A stretch of 64,000 bases of DNA. Origin: an uncultured Eubacteriales bacterium (GTDB lineage Bacteria; Bacillota; Clostridia; Christensenellales; UBA1242). This document shows positions 18,779 through 27,654 of the stretch, in pieces (position 1 is the first letter of the stretch; every line of letters starts with the position of its first letter). The position numbers were made by a program, and so were the translations under genes. Location: positions 1 to 64,000 of the forward strand of contig CARNVA010000001.1 of assembly GCA_949031345.1 (NCBI GenBank), written 5' to 3'. The notes beneath the pieces are model-generated. The model was not told the DNA's origin, did no database searches, and saw only the letters and a program-made list of their open reading frames with translations.

Positions 18779-19438
18779 TTAAACTCTGGTTGTTGAAGCT
18801 GCTGTTGGATACAAAGGCAGGTCGTCAAGGGCTGGACAAACTCTTCCGCTTTGGCATGCTTGACAAGGTGGAATTACTGGATATCCATAAGATGGCACCA
18901 ATAAGTCAACAACTGCAGTAACCTTTATTAAAATTTGAATGCAACCAGTTACGGTAAATGTATTCTCGCTTGTGAAGGTGCCGATTTGGCTTGAGAAAAT
19001 TGCATTTACTTTGATGTCGACTGGAGAAAGTGATGGCTGTGGAACAAACAGCATGCTGCATTTTTGCACGGTTATGCTTGAGCTTGCTGTGCCAATTACA
19101 CCATTCGCATCTCTGTAAGTCACAGTCACTGGAATGGTGATTGTCATTGATACATTTGCATAGTTTGGTGAATTGTCAATTCTGTCTATTACAATGTCTG
19201 ACACTGTTGGCGGATTTCCAACCTGATTTTCTGCTGAAATATATGTCAGCGGAAGGGCAGGGTTTTCTGGATTGAAACCACTTAAAGTAAGCACTATTCC
19301 CGTTTCAGTGGTTTGAGAAACGCAGGCATCGAAGACCTTGGTTGTCTCAATAAGTACTTTTTCACAAATCCCAGTCACAGGGTTGGTTGTCATTGGTCCC
19401 GGTCTGTTGGGATTTGTATTATTTATATAAAATGACAT
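18779..19438 (-). CDS. Conserved-looking hypothetical protein, coat-like
   Basis: A 219-aa protein with an excellent GAGGAGG ribosome site and no signal peptide. It begins with a Pro/Asn-rich segment, continues with CEKVLIETTKVFDACVSQ and a predominantly beta-strand body rich in Thr, Ser and Val, and ends with a Cys-rich stretch (PPCQACQSGRVC). Proteins with a VFDAC-type start of this size occur in spore-forming clostridia and may be structural coat proteins, but I do not recognise the family with certainty. It is a single gene, divergent from prfB. Confidence 0.6.
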   Translation of the reverse strand: MSFYINNTNPNRPGPMTTNPVTGICEKVLIETTKVFDACVSQTTETGIVLTLSGFNPENPALPLTYISAENQVGNPPTVSDIVIDRIDNSPNYANVSMTITIPVTVTYRDANGVIGTASSSITVQKCSMLFVPQPSLSPVDIKVNAIFSSQIGTFTSENTFTVTGCIQILIKVTAVVDLLVPSYGYPVIPPCQACQSGRVCPALDDLPLYPTAASTTRV

Positions 19439-19615
19439 TTAAACCTCCTCATTTTACAGTGCATAAGAAAAAAATCTTGTGCATACAATCATATATATGT
19501 TGAAGTGGTTGCATTTTGTGCAATTTTTCTGGTGGCAAAATAAACTTATCTATTTTGATTTTTTAAACCAAGTTTTTAAGGCTTTATCTAAATTTATGTT
19601 TGTTTGCTTTGCTGC

Positions 19616-19644
19616 TTGACTTATTATTTATATTTTGTTAATAT
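19616..19644 (+). promoter_or_regulatory. Promoter of prfB
   Basis: TTGACT (19616-19621) with TAATAT at 19639-19644 (17-base spacer); a TATAAT overlaps at 19642-19647 with a 20-base spacer. Confidence 0.5.
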
Positions 19645-19680
19645 AATCAAGTTTTAAACAAAAATTTTAGGAGTGAGATT

Positions 19681-20776
19681 ATGATTTTAGATAATGTGAA
19701 GATAAGAATGGGGCAAATGCGCGAAGAAATTGATTTTATAAAGGAGTGTCTTTGACAAGGGTGACATCAAAAGTCAACTGAATGTTTTGCAACAGCAGCA
19801 AGCGGAAGAAGGTTTTTATCTTGACCAAGCCAAAGTTTTGGAAGTGGGCAAAAAAATCAAGCATATTGAAGGAAAGCTTAATTTGATGAATATGCTTGAA
19901 ACGCTTTATGAAGATTGCAATGCTTATGTAGAGCTTATTGAAGAAAGTCACGATCAAACGCTTGAGAGCGAGGTCGAGGACAGTTTGCATAAACTTGAGG
20001 AAGAGGTCGAAAAGGCGAAAATTCAAACACTGCTTAAAGGTAAATATGACAGCGGTGATGCAATTATCACTATTCATGCTGGCGCGGGCGGAACGGAAGC
20101 TCAAGACTGGGCGGATATGCTTTATAGAATGTATAAAATGTATTGCGACAAAGCTGGATTTAAAATGCTTGTGCTTGATGTTTTAAATGGAGACGAAGCA
20201 GGCCTTAAATCAATTACTTTTGAGGTGAGTGGAGATAATGCTTACGGCTTTTTAAAGGCAGAAAAGGGCGTTCATAGATTGGTGAGAATTTCACCTTTTG
20301 ACTCAAATGCAAGAAGACATACATCATTTGCAAGTGTGGAAGTTATGCCTAAAATGGATGAAAGTCCAAATATTGAAATACGCTCAGAAGACCTTAAAGT
20401 TGATACCTATCGTTCTTCAGGTGCAGGCGGACAGAATGTCAACAAAACAGAAAGTGCAATAAGAATTACACATATTCCAAGCGGAATTGTTGTCTCTTGT
20501 CAGGTTGAGCGTTCGCAGCTTCAAAATCGTGAAAAGGCAATGCAAATGCTTTATTCAAAGCTTGCCGAAAAGGAAGAAAGGGAAGAGCTTGAAAAGCTTG
20601 CTGCCATTCGTGGCGAGGTGAAAAAGATTGAATGGGGAAGTCAAATACGAAGTTATGTGTTTTGTCCTTATACACTGGTTAAAGACCATCGCACTGGCTA
20701 TGAAGACAGTAATGTGCAGTCTGTTATGGATGGACAAATTCAAGAGTTTATCAATGAATATTTGAAGAAAATTTAA
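19681..20776 (+). CDS. prfB: Peptide chain release factor 2 (programmed +1 frameshift)
   Basis: Reading starts at ATG 19681 behind AGGAG, runs 24 codons to an in-frame TGA at 19753-19755, and continues after a +1 shift from 19754 to 20776, giving 364 aa, the usual RF2 length. The GGQ catalytic motif (SSGAGGQNVNKTES) that drives peptidyl-tRNA hydrolysis and the SPF stop-codon-recognition motif (RISPFDSNARR) are present. RF2 ends translation at UGA and UAA. The frameshift makes its synthesis depend on low RF2 level. It is transcribed from its own promoter and followed by a terminator. Confidence 0.96.
19741..19756 (+). promoter_or_regulatory. prfB +1 frameshift site
   Basis: An internal Shine-Dalgarno-like AAGGAG lies three bases before CTT-TGA-C, the classic RF2 autoregulatory slippage signal; the ribosome slips from CUU to UUU. 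Confidence 0.95.
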
Positions 20777-20786
20777 TAATTTGATG

Positions 20787-20815
20787 CAAAATGCCGTAAA
20801 TTCGGCATTTTTTTT
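20787..20815 (+). terminator. Terminator after prfB
   Basis: AAATGCCG and CGGCATTT pair, followed by a run of T. Confidence 0.85.
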
Positions 20816-20947
20816 AATAAAAAATAGTGTTTTTCATGATATTTTCTTAAATTATCTCTGTTTTTTTATAATTATCAAAGGTGAAAAAGAAATGGAACAA
20901 ATTTAATTAAATTGGTCATTTCTCTTTTTTTTTATTTTAAAAAGGTG

Positions 20948-20953
20948 TATAAT
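20948..20953 (+). promoter_or_regulatory. -10 element of tsaD, probably leaderless
   Basis: A perfect TATAAT followed by exactly 6 bases and the ATG at 20960. The only ribosome-site-like sequence (AAAGGTG) is 12 bases upstream and overlaps the promoter. No clear -35. Confidence 0.45.
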
Positions 20954-20959
20954 AATGGC

Positions 20960-22024
20960 ATGAGTTATCAAATTAAAGCAAAAGAAAAGTTTGAAAAATT
21001 AAGAAATCAAGAAGATGTTTTAATTCTTTCCATTGAGTCATCATGTGATGAAACAAGCATAGCTGTGGTCAAAAATGGAAGGGAAGTTTTGTCAAATATT
21101 ATTGCCACACAAATTGAAATTCACAGGAGATTTGGCGGAGTTGTCCCTGAGGTTGCCTCACGCAATCATATTATGGCAATATCAAGTGTATATCAAGAAG
21201 CACTGGACAAGGCAGGGATAAAAGACTCGGATATTGATGCAATTGCAGTCACTTATGGTGCAGGTCTTATGGGGGCACTTTTAGTGGGAGTAAACTTTGC
21301 TAAAGGGCTTGCCTACAGTTTGGGTATTCCGCTTATTGCTGTAAGTCATGTGCATGGGCATATTGCGGCAAATTATATTTCTCACCACGCTCTTAAACCA
21401 CCTTTTATTTGCCTTATGGTCAGCGGTGGACATACTGCGTTGTTGAAGGTGGAAGATTACAACAAATTCTCAATGCTTGGTACTACGCTTGATGACGCAG
21501 TTGGCGAAGCTTTTGATAAGGTTGCAAGGGTGATTGGTCTTCCTTATCCTGGTGGCCCTGAAATTGACAAACTTGCAAAGAATGGCGAAAATAAATTTAA
21601 GTTTAACCTTTCAAGCAGTCTTAAAAATACCTTCAACTTTTCTTTTAGTGGAATTAAGACGGAGGTGGTAAACCTTGTGCACAACAAAGCTCAAAAAGGT
21701 GAAGAAATAAATCATGCTGACCTTGCATGTTCTTTTCAAGAGGCGGTCACAAAAGAGCTTGCTGAAAAAGCTGTTAAGGCATGCAAACTGAGCAATTTAA
21801 ACAAACTTGTCGTGGCTGGCGGAGTTGGTGCAAACTCGCGATTAAAGGAAAGACTTGCTTCTTTATGTCAAGATAATGAAATTGAATTTTTTAGTCCTGC
21901 CCTTAAGTATTGCACTGACAATGGCGCAATGATTGGCTCTATGGCATATTATATGCTCAAAGACGGGTTGGGGCTTGCCCAGCTTAATTTGACAGCTAAA
22001 CCTAATGTTGAATTTAGAGGCTAA
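20960..22024 (+). CDS. tsaD: tRNA N6-adenosine threonylcarbamoyltransferase TsaD
   Basis: A 354-aa protein (Gcp/Kae1/YgjD family) that, with TsaB and TsaE, transfers threonylcarbamoyl to A37 of ANN-decoding tRNAs. It contains ILSIESSCDETSIAVV, VPEVASRNH, the metal-binding HVHGHIAAN, MVSGGHTAL and the GGVGANSRLRE-like GGVGANSRLKERL. The start at 20960 was chosen because the next upstream Met candidates are either out of frame or followed by a stop, and it lies 6 bases after the -10. About 20 residues precede the conserved start, longer than usual. Confidence 0.93.
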   Translation: MSYQIKAKEKFEKLRNQEDVLILSIESSCDETSIAVVKNGREVLSNIIATQIEIHRRFGGVVPEVASRNHIMAISSVYQEALDKAGIKDSDIDAIAVTYGAGLMGALLVGVNFAKGLAYSLGIPLIAVSHVHGHIAANYISHHALKPPFICLMVSGGHTALLKVEDYNKFSMLGTTLDDAVGEAFDKVARVIGLPYPGGPEIDKLAKNGENKFKFNLSSSLKNTFNFSFSGIKTEVVNLVHNKAQKGEEINHADLACSFQEAVTKELAEKAVKACKLSNLNKLVVAGGVGANSRLKERLASLCQDNEIEFFSPALKYCTDNGAMIGSMAYYMLKDGLGLAQLNLTAKPNVEFRG

Positions 22025-22324
22025 GAAAATAGTTGATTAAAGAAATGAATTTTTGTTTTTTATTTTCACTTTCAGTTTTATTTAATGCTTTTCATTTTAG
22101 AGGCAAAGATTCTAGATAGAAAAACTAAAATAAAAAACTTTAAGATTTATTATAGCAAATAAGATTTGAAAATAGAAAGAAAGTTTAAAATAAGATTAAG
22201 ATATTGTTTTATCAACTTTGAAGAAACAAAAAATCGAGAAGAAACTTACAAAAAAATAGAAAATAACGAATAGAAACTGTTGAATAAAATAGAGACTATT
22301 TAATTGAGATTATTGGAGGAAATT
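22025..22324. other. AT-rich intergenic region before the U32 peptidase gene
   Basis: About 300 very A-rich bases with no supportable gene, terminator or strong promoter; the ribosome site of the next gene (GGAGGA) is at the end. Confidence 0.5.
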
Positions 22325-23518
22325 ATGGAGCTTCTTGCACCTGCAGGAAATTTTGAGAAACTTAAGACCGCTGTTCATTTTGGAGCAGACGGAGTTTATT
22401 TCGCCGGAAAGTCACTTGGACTTCGTGCTTTTGCTGGCAATTTTTCTGAAGAAGAAATTGTTGAGGCAATGAAATATCTTCACAGTCGTGGCAAAGTGGG
22501 ATATATTACATTGAATATCGTTGCAAAAGATGGAGATTTTGAGGGCATTGATGAATATCTCAAACTTTTGGAAAGGGCTGAGGTTGATGGCGTGATTGTT
22601 TCTGATGTTGGCTTGATTTATTATATAAGAAAAAATTTTCCAAAGCTTAATGTTCATGTTTCCACTCAGGCAAATGTAAATAATTCTCAATCGGCTAAGT
22701 TTTATGCAGATATGGGGGTTGTCAGAATAGTGCTTGCAAGAGAGCTTAATTTGGAAGAAATCAAAAATATTCATGAGAAAAACCCTAATATTGAAATTGA
22801 GACCTTTGTTCATGGGGCTATGTGCATTTCTTATTCTGGACGCTGCTTGCTTTCAAATTATCTTACTGGCCGTGACAGCAATCGTGGAGCCTGCGTTCAA
22901 GCATGCAGATGGAAATATTTTATAAGAGAAGAAAATCGTGAGGATGAATATGAGGTTGAGGAAGATGAACGCGGCACTTATATTTTAAACTCAAAAGATA
23001 TGTGTCTTATTGACCACATAGACAAACTCAAAACTGCCGGCATTGCAAGTTTAAAAATTGAAGGCAGAATGAAAAGTGACTATTATGTTGCAAGTGTTGT
23101 CAATGCTTATCGAAGGGCTTTGGACGGCTTTGATGATTTTGATGTATTGCATGAAGAGCTTGAAAAGACAAGTCATAGAAGATATACAACAGGTTTTTAT
23201 TTCGGGGCTGATGATAAGGAATACTTAAAAGACTCAATGCCTGTTCAAACTGCGGTGTTTATTGCAAAGGTAGTAGAAGATGCAAAAGACGGTTTTGTCA
23301 AAGTGGAAATGCGAAACCGTTTTAAAGTGGGGGATGAGCTTCAAGTGCTAAGCCCTGATGATAATTTCTTAAAGACTATCAAAATTTCAAAGATTATAAA
23401 TGAGAAAGGTGAAATTATTGAAGACGCAAAACGCGTTCAAGAAATTGTTCAAATCAACTGTCCTTACAATTTAAAGAAGGGTGATATATTGCGCTCTGAC
23501 AAAAGCAAAGATGAATAA
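22325..23518 (+). CDS. U32 family peptidase, TrhP-like tRNA hydroxylation protein
   Basis: A 397-aa protein beginning MELLAPAGNFEKLK, the standard U32 start, placed 6 bases after GGAGGA. It carries GADGVYFAGKSLGLRAFA near the N terminus, the U32 signature E.FVHGAMCISYSGRC in the middle, SNRGACVQACRWKY and LKIEGRMKSDYYVASVV. The paired cysteines could bind an iron-sulfur cluster. In Bacteria such proteins (TrhP) take part in 5-hydroxyuridine formation at tRNA position 34; older annotations call them collagenase-like. The single-gene context is neutral. Confidence 0.85.
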   Translation: MELLAPAGNFEKLKTAVHFGADGVYFAGKSLGLRAFAGNFSEEEIVEAMKYLHSRGKVGYITLNIVAKDGDFEGIDEYLKLLERAEVDGVIVSDVGLIYYIRKNFPKLNVHVSTQANVNNSQSAKFYADMGVVRIVLARELNLEEIKNIHEKNPNIEIETFVHGAMCISYSGRCLLSNYLTGRDSNRGACVQACRWKYFIREENREDEYEVEEDERGTYILNSKDMCLIDHIDKLKTAGIASLKIEGRMKSDYYVASVVNAYRRALDGFDDFDVLHEELEKTSHRRYTTGFYFGADDKEYLKDSMPVQTAVFIAKVVEDAKDGFVKVEMRNRFKVGDELQVLSPDDNFLKTIKISKIINEKGEIIEDAKRVQEIVQINCPYNLKKGDILRSDKSKDE

Positions 23519-23522
23519 TAAA

Positions 23523-23549
23523 AAAGACTGCATTTAAGCAGCCTTTTTT
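23523..23549 (+). terminator. Terminator after the U32 peptidase gene
   Basis: GACTGC and GCAGCC (one mismatch) form the stem, followed by six T. Confidence 0.75.
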
Positions 23550-23730
23550 GCTTGAAAAATGCAACCGCTCCGTCTGTTTTTAAGTTTGAGAAATATTTTT
23601 TAAATTTTGAATAAAGTTGTAAATTGCTTTTTGGGGAATATTGATGGGATAATAAAGTAAAAATAATATAATAATTATATTACGGTAAAATATTCTTACT
23701 CGCAAAACTAAATGATAAAGGATGCATAGA

Positions 23731-23761
23731 GGGTGTGACAGCTACATTAAAAGTTATACCC
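23731..23761 (+). repeat. Conserved-looking RNA hairpin upstream of sepF
   Basis: GGGTGTGAC (23731-23739) pairs fully with GTTATACCC (23753-23761) using two G-U pairs, around a 13-base loop. Purpose unknown. Confidence 0.45.
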
Positions 23762-23809
23762 AAAATTTATTAGTATAATAACCCATTGACCAAGATGCTG
23801 ATTTTATGT

Positions 23810-23838
23810 TTGACAATTTTGTAATTAAAATATATACT
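23810..23838 (+). promoter_or_regulatory. Strong sigma-A promoter of sepF-lspA-rluD
   Basis: Perfect TTGACA (23810-23815), 17-base spacer, TATACT (23833-23838). The sepF ATG is at 23870. Confidence 0.75.
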
Positions 23839-23869
23839 TATCATATTGAAAAACAAAGTGAGGTTTATC

Positions 23870-24241
23870 ATGGGATTTATGGGTGGAGTTTTTAAGATTT
23901 TAGGTTTTGAGGGCGAAAGCAAGCCAAAAGCTGCTAAGAAAAAGCCCAAGACTGCTGCAAAGGCGACCTATAGTTTGAAAAAAGGAGACTCGAGACCAGA
24001 ACAAATTGATGGAATTTCTGTCTATTATCCTGAAAAGAAAGAGCAGTGCAAGGAATTTGTAGTGTTTGCAAAAGAGGGAAAGGCGATAATTATTTCTACT
24101 GAATATTGCACAAGTGAAGATTGTCAGGGTGCAATTGACTTTTTAAATGGTTTTGTTGTGGGGGCAAATGCAAGGCTTATTGTTTTAAACGAAAATAAGT
24201 TGTTTTTGATTTTGCCGGAGGGTATGGAAGTTGAAGATTAA
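23870..24241 (+). CDS. sepF: Cell division protein SepF
   Basis: A 123-aa protein with the SepF layout: an N-terminal membrane-binding helix (MGFMGGVFKILGF), a Lys/Ala-rich linker, and a C-terminal SepF domain with GAIDFLNGFVVGANARL and FLILPEGMEVED. SepF polymerises and tethers FtsZ to the membrane at mid-cell. The ATG at 23870 was chosen over an upstream TTG at 23846 because GTGAGGT precedes it and the membrane helix then starts at residue 1. It overlaps lspA by 11 bases. Confidence 0.88.
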   Translation: MGFMGGVFKILGFEGESKPKAAKKKPKTAAKATYSLKKGDSRPEQIDGISVYYPEKKEQCKEFVVFAKEGKAIIISTEYCTSEDCQGAIDFLNGFVVGANARLIVLNENKLFLILPEGMEVED

Positions 24242-25067
24242 AGAATTTCTCTTGAAACTGTTTAAAGACAAAAAATTTCTTTCGCCTTTTATTGTAGGTT
24301 GTGTTTTTGCGTTTGCACTTATTTTGGACCAGCTTACAAAAGGGCTTATTATTCCAAAGCTTATACCAAATGTTTATGACCATATTAAGGTTGTCCCAAA
24401 GTTTATCAGTTTCATTTATGTTCAAAACAAAGGTGCGGCATGGGGGATACTTAAAGATAACACAATTTTTCTTATTATAATGTCTTTTATCGGCATTGCG
24501 CTTATTTTAAGTTTTTATATTTTAAGGCTTAAGAAAACGGGCAACCGCACCTCAATTTTATTTGCTGTTTCTGTTGGACTTATTATTGGTGGGGCGGTCG
24601 GAAACCTTGCTGACAGACTGAGTTTTCGTTATGTGCGCGATTTTATCAATTTTGACTTTATGAATTTTCCAGTGTTTAATTTCGCTGATGTGGCACTTAC
24701 TTTTGGCATAATTATTCTTTTGATATACATCCTATTTTTCTATAATAAAGAGCTTGTTGAAGAAGGACAGCAGGAAACAAAAGGGTTAAATTTATTTAAA
24801 AAAGCTGGAGGCAAAAAAGGCATAGATGGTGATGATGAGGATGTTGATTTAAATAAAAAGATTGATAATAACAGTGAAAATAGTGAAAAAAATGGCAAAA
24901 ATGAAGAAAAAAGCTTTCAAAAAAGCCAATTAAGCAAAAATAATGAAGAAATTAAAGATAATGAAAGCAGACAAAGACGAGATGAGATGCTTGCTGAAGA
25001 GGCGGCAATAAAACAGGCTCAAGAAGAAAAAGATGACCAGCTTTTTGGCGGTGGCAAAGATGAGTGA
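24231..25067 (+). CDS. lspA: Lipoprotein signal peptidase (signal peptidase II)
   Basis: A 278-aa protein with four predicted membrane helices. Motifs are LDQLTK, VQNKGAAWGI, GGAVGNLADRL and FNFADVALTFG, containing the two catalytic Asp residues that cut prolipoproteins before the lipid-modified Cys; two lipoproteins are encoded at 58.6-62.5 kb. The TTG start at 24231 is supported by GGAGGG 8 bases upstream inside sepF. Unusually, about 95 residues of Lys/Glu/Asn-rich tail follow the fourth helix, making it over 100 residues longer than typical LspA. Confidence 0.92.
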   Translation: MKIKEFLLKLFKDKKFLSPFIVGCVFAFALILDQLTKGLIIPKLIPNVYDHIKVVPKFISFIYVQNKGAAWGILKDNTIFLIIMSFIGIALILSFYILRLKKTGNRTSILFAVSVGLIIGGAVGNLADRLSFRYVRDFINFDFMNFPVFNFADVALTFGIIILLIYILFFYNKELVEEGQQETKGLNLFKKAGGKKGIDGDDEDVDLNKKIDNNSENSEKNGKNEEKSFQKSQLSKNNEEIKDNESRQRRDEMLAEEAAIKQAQEEKDDQLFGGGKDE

Positions 25068-25962
25068 TGGAAAAATTGTTATTGAAGAAGGTGGAGAGAG
25101 ATTTGATATCTTTCTTATGAAAATATTCCCCTCTTTCAGTCGTTCTCATATAAAGGAGCTTATCACAAGTGGAAATATTACTCTTGATGGAAAGGTAGTT
25201 AAGGCAGGCATAATTGTAAGTCAAGGGCATGAAATAGAATATCATTTTGAGCAGCCTCAAGCGCTTGAAGCTGAGGCAGAAGATATTGACTTTGAAATTG
25301 TTTATGAAGATGATGACCTTCTTGTAATCAACAAGCCGCAAGGCCTAGTTGTCCATCCATGTCAGACAAGCAGAAGTGGAACACTTGTGAACGGGCTTTT
25401 GGCAAGAGTTAAAAACTTAAGCGGAATAAATGGAGTGCTTAGGCCGGGGATTGTGCATAGGCTTGATAAGAATACTTCAGGGCTGATGATAGTGGCTAAA
25501 AATGATTTCGCGCACAATATTCTTGCAAAGCAAATTGCCGAAAAAGATAATTTTAAGAGGTGCTATCTTGCATTATGTGAAGGACATTTTAAAAATCAGG
25601 AAGGCAGAATTGAGAGTTTTATTACAAGAGATAAAAAAGACCGCAAAAAAATGGCGGTGGGCACAAGTGGAAAATTTGCAGTAACAAATTATAGAGTGGT
25701 GCAAAGTTTTGAAGGCGCTGACCTTGTTGAATTTTCACTTGAGACTGGCAGAACGCATCAAATAAGAGTGCATTGCAAAATGCTTGGGCATTCAGTAGTG
25801 GGTGATGATGTGTATGGGCATGCTCAGAAAGGGCTTAAAGGTCAGTTGCTTCATTCATATAAACTCAGTTTCATTCATCCTAGGCTTGAAAAAGTGCTTG
25901 AATTTGAAATTGACCTTCCAACACATTTTAAAGAATATATGAAAAAACTTAAAGAATATTAA
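25060..25962 (+). CDS. RluA/RluD-family 23S rRNA pseudouridine synthase
   Basis: A 300-aa protein. An S4 domain (SFSRSHIKELITSGNITLDG) precedes the catalytic domain with VINKPQGLVVHP and the HRLDKNTSGLM motif holding the catalytic Asp, then FSLETGRTHQIRVH. It converts uridines to pseudouridine in large-subunit rRNA; whether RluD itself is the closest relative cannot be settled by eye. The ATG at 25060 overlaps the last codons of lspA in another frame. The lspA-rluD order is common in Firmicutes. Confidence 0.92.
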   Translation: MSDGKIVIEEGGERFDIFLMKIFPSFSRSHIKELITSGNITLDGKVVKAGIIVSQGHEIEYHFEQPQALEAEAEDIDFEIVYEDDDLLVINKPQGLVVHPCQTSRSGTLVNGLLARVKNLSGINGVLRPGIVHRLDKNTSGLMIVAKNDFAHNILAKQIAEKDNFKRCYLALCEGHFKNQEGRIESFITRDKKDRKKMAVGTSGKFAVTNYRVVQSFEGADLVEFSLETGRTHQIRVHCKMLGHSVVGDDVYGHAQKGLKGQLLHSYKLSFIHPRLEKVLEFEIDLPTHFKEYMKKLKEY

Positions 25963-26057
25963 AATTAAAGTTTTTTATTCAACTGAAATTTTTTTGACGC
26001 TTTTGAGAATTTAAAACTTTGATTTTTATAAAAACAAATATTAAAATGCAAACAATA

Positions 26058-26094
26058 AAAAACAACCGCTAAAGAGTAGTGGCTGTTTTGTTTT
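26058..26094. terminator. Bidirectional terminator after the pseudouridine synthase gene
   Basis: AAAACAACCGCT and AGTGGCTGTTTT pair with one mismatch and a G-U pair. T runs lie on both strands. Confidence 0.7.
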
Positions 26095-26104
26095 TTTGCT
26101 TTAT

Positions 26105-26485
26105 TTAGCTGATTGACTGAAACTCTGTAATTCCAATATGTCTCTTCTTTCTTTCAATCTCGATTAAGCTTGAAATGAGGTCCCTTACTTTATAAGGATT
26201 TGCGACATGTCTGAGGTGGAATTGTGGAGAATGTGCGTCATTACTTGAAATTTCAAGAGTGCCAGTTTTGAAAATTCTGTCACCAAGAGATGCTGTGAGG
26301 GTAACATCAAAACATCTGTAAACATTTATTTCATCAATTACTGATGTAATGAAACCTTTATGTCTGAAAAATTTCACCCATTCACCTTCTTTCTTTACAA
26401 TATAATATCTATAGAAAGAAAGAGGCAGACCAAAGCGTCTTCTTCTATCATGCCAAATTACTTCGCAATCCTTATCAAATTTCAT
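26105..26485 (-). CDS. Small PH-domain-like (YdbS-type) protein
   Basis: A 126-aa protein with GAGGAGG before the ATG. Unusually for this family there is no obvious membrane helix. The C-terminal two thirds have the bacterial PH-like pattern: INVYRCFDVTLTASLGDRIFKTGTLEISS, then HLRHVANPYKVRDLISSLIE. The N terminus includes a basic WHDRRRRFGLPLSFYRYY segment. Function unknown. It is a single gene, convergent with the rluD-like gene and divergent from holB. Confidence 0.65.
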   Translation of the reverse strand: MKFDKDCEVIWHDRRRRFGLPLSFYRYYIVKKEGEWVKFFRHKGFITSVIDEINVYRCFDVTLTASLGDRIFKTGTLEISSNDAHSPQFHLRHVANPYKVRDLISSLIEIERKKRHIGITEFQSIS

Positions 26486-26673
26486 TTTACCTCCTCTAAT
26501 ATTACTATTATTATCCTAGCAATTTTATACCTATTGTTATTTTAGCAATAAAATTGAAAAATGTAAAGAGATTTTATAAAAAAAATATGTTGTGAGATAT
26601 TTTTTTTAAAGCTTTGACAAAATATATTTTTATTGCCTCTCAAATTTATTTTACTTTGACCCTTTGCATGTGT

Positions 26674-26679
26674 TATCAT
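26674..26679 (+). promoter_or_regulatory. Extended -10 of holB, probably leaderless
   Basis: TGT-TATCAT (-10 at 26674-26679), followed by exactly 6 bases and the ATG at 26686; TTACTT lies 17 bases upstream. No ribosome site is present. Confidence 0.5.
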
Positions 26680-26685
26680 ATAAAT

Positions 26686-27654
26686 ATGCTTGAAACGCTT
26701 GAAAATATCATCACCTCATCAAAGGAATTTAAAATGCTTTGTGATGAGCTGGAAGGTGGAAAACTCGCCAAAACAATTTTGCTTTTATCAAAAGACAGTC
26801 AATACAGCTTTGCTTTTGCTAAGCTTTTGTCAACTCTTATTTTAAATGGAAGATTAAAAGAGGGCAGGCTTGAAAAAAATGAAAACTATTTTAAAGCTAT
26901 GTCGTTATCTCATCCCGACCTAAAGGTGTTTCCTTCAAAAGATAGGCTGCTTGTTGCGGACAGTGAAGATATTGTGGAAGAAAGTGTGGTTAAGCCTATT
27001 TTTGCCGAGCGCAAGGTGTTTATTATTAGAAACATTGAGCAGAGCATGGAAGCGGCGCAAAACAAACTTTTAAAGACCTTGGAAGAGCCAGAGCGAAATG
27101 TGTATTTTATCTTGACATCAACGAATATAAATCTTGTGTTGCCGACGATTAGGTCAAGGTGCAACAAAATTGAGCTGGGAAAGCTTGGTAGCAATGAACT
27201 TGAAGCGTGCCTTGGCTATTGCGAGAATTTTGAGCTTGTTTCAGTATTAAGCGAGGGTTTTATTGGTCAAGCGGAAGTTTTGAATAAAATGGAAAATTTG
27301 CCAGAGTTTTTTAGGTGCGTTTTGTCACTTGTGACAAAGCTTAAGTCAAGCAAGGAGCTTCTTATTTATTCCAAAGCGTTGTCTGTTTATTCTGGGCAAT
27401 TTGAGCTTATTATTAAATCACTTTCTCTTATTTTTGAAGATGTCTTGTCTGTTAAGGTGGGAATGCCGCTTAGGTTTGCTTCTTTTAAGAGTGAAATTGA
27501 AGGCGTCAGCAGTGATTATTCGGTCAAGGCAATTACAGAAATAAGAAAGCTTATTGACAGGGCAGTGAAAGAAATTTCTTACAACTGCAATTTCATGCTG
27601 GTTATGGAAAATCTACTTTTGAACATATTGGAGGTAAAGTATCTATGCAGATAG
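26686..27654 (+). CDS. holB: DNA polymerase III delta-prime subunit
   Basis: A 322-aa clamp-loader subunit. It shows KVFIIRNIEQSMEAAQNKLL, KTLEEPERNVYFILTS and VLPTIRSRC, the delta-prime signature, with no Walker A as usual for this subunit. The true start is taken as the Met at 26686 (MLETLENI), since the upstream extension would run through the promoter. It loads the beta clamp during replication. It overlaps ricT by 10 bases, the Firmicutes holB-yaaT order. Confidence 0.88.
   Translation: MLETLENIITSSKEFKMLCDELEGGKLAKTILLLSKDSQYSFAFAKLLSTLILNGRLKEGRLEKNENYFKAMSLSHPDLKVFPSKDRLLVADSEDIVEESVVKPIFAERKVFIIRNIEQSMEAAQNKLLKTLEEPERNVYFILTSTNINLVLPTIRSRCNKIELGKLGSNELEACLGYCENFELVSVLSEGFIGQAEVLNKMENLPEFFRCVLSLVTKLKSSKELLIYSKALSVYSGQFELIIKSLSLIFEDVLSVKVGMPLRFASFKSEIEGVSSDYSVKAITEIRKLIDRAVKEISYNCNFMLVMENLLLNILEVKYLCR

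Larger units (their letters stand above)
23550..23869. other. Long leader region of the sepF operon
   Basis: About 320 bases without a gene. They hold a 9-bp hairpin at 23731-23761 and a strong promoter at 23810-23838. Confidence 0.6.

Noticed and set aside
23696..23761. Possible cyclic-di-GMP (GEMM-I) riboswitch before sepF
   Set aside because: Short look-alikes (GCAAAAC, GGATGCA) are present, but the P1b helix and the conserved GGTAGGTAGC-type receptor are not; only the hairpin is reported.
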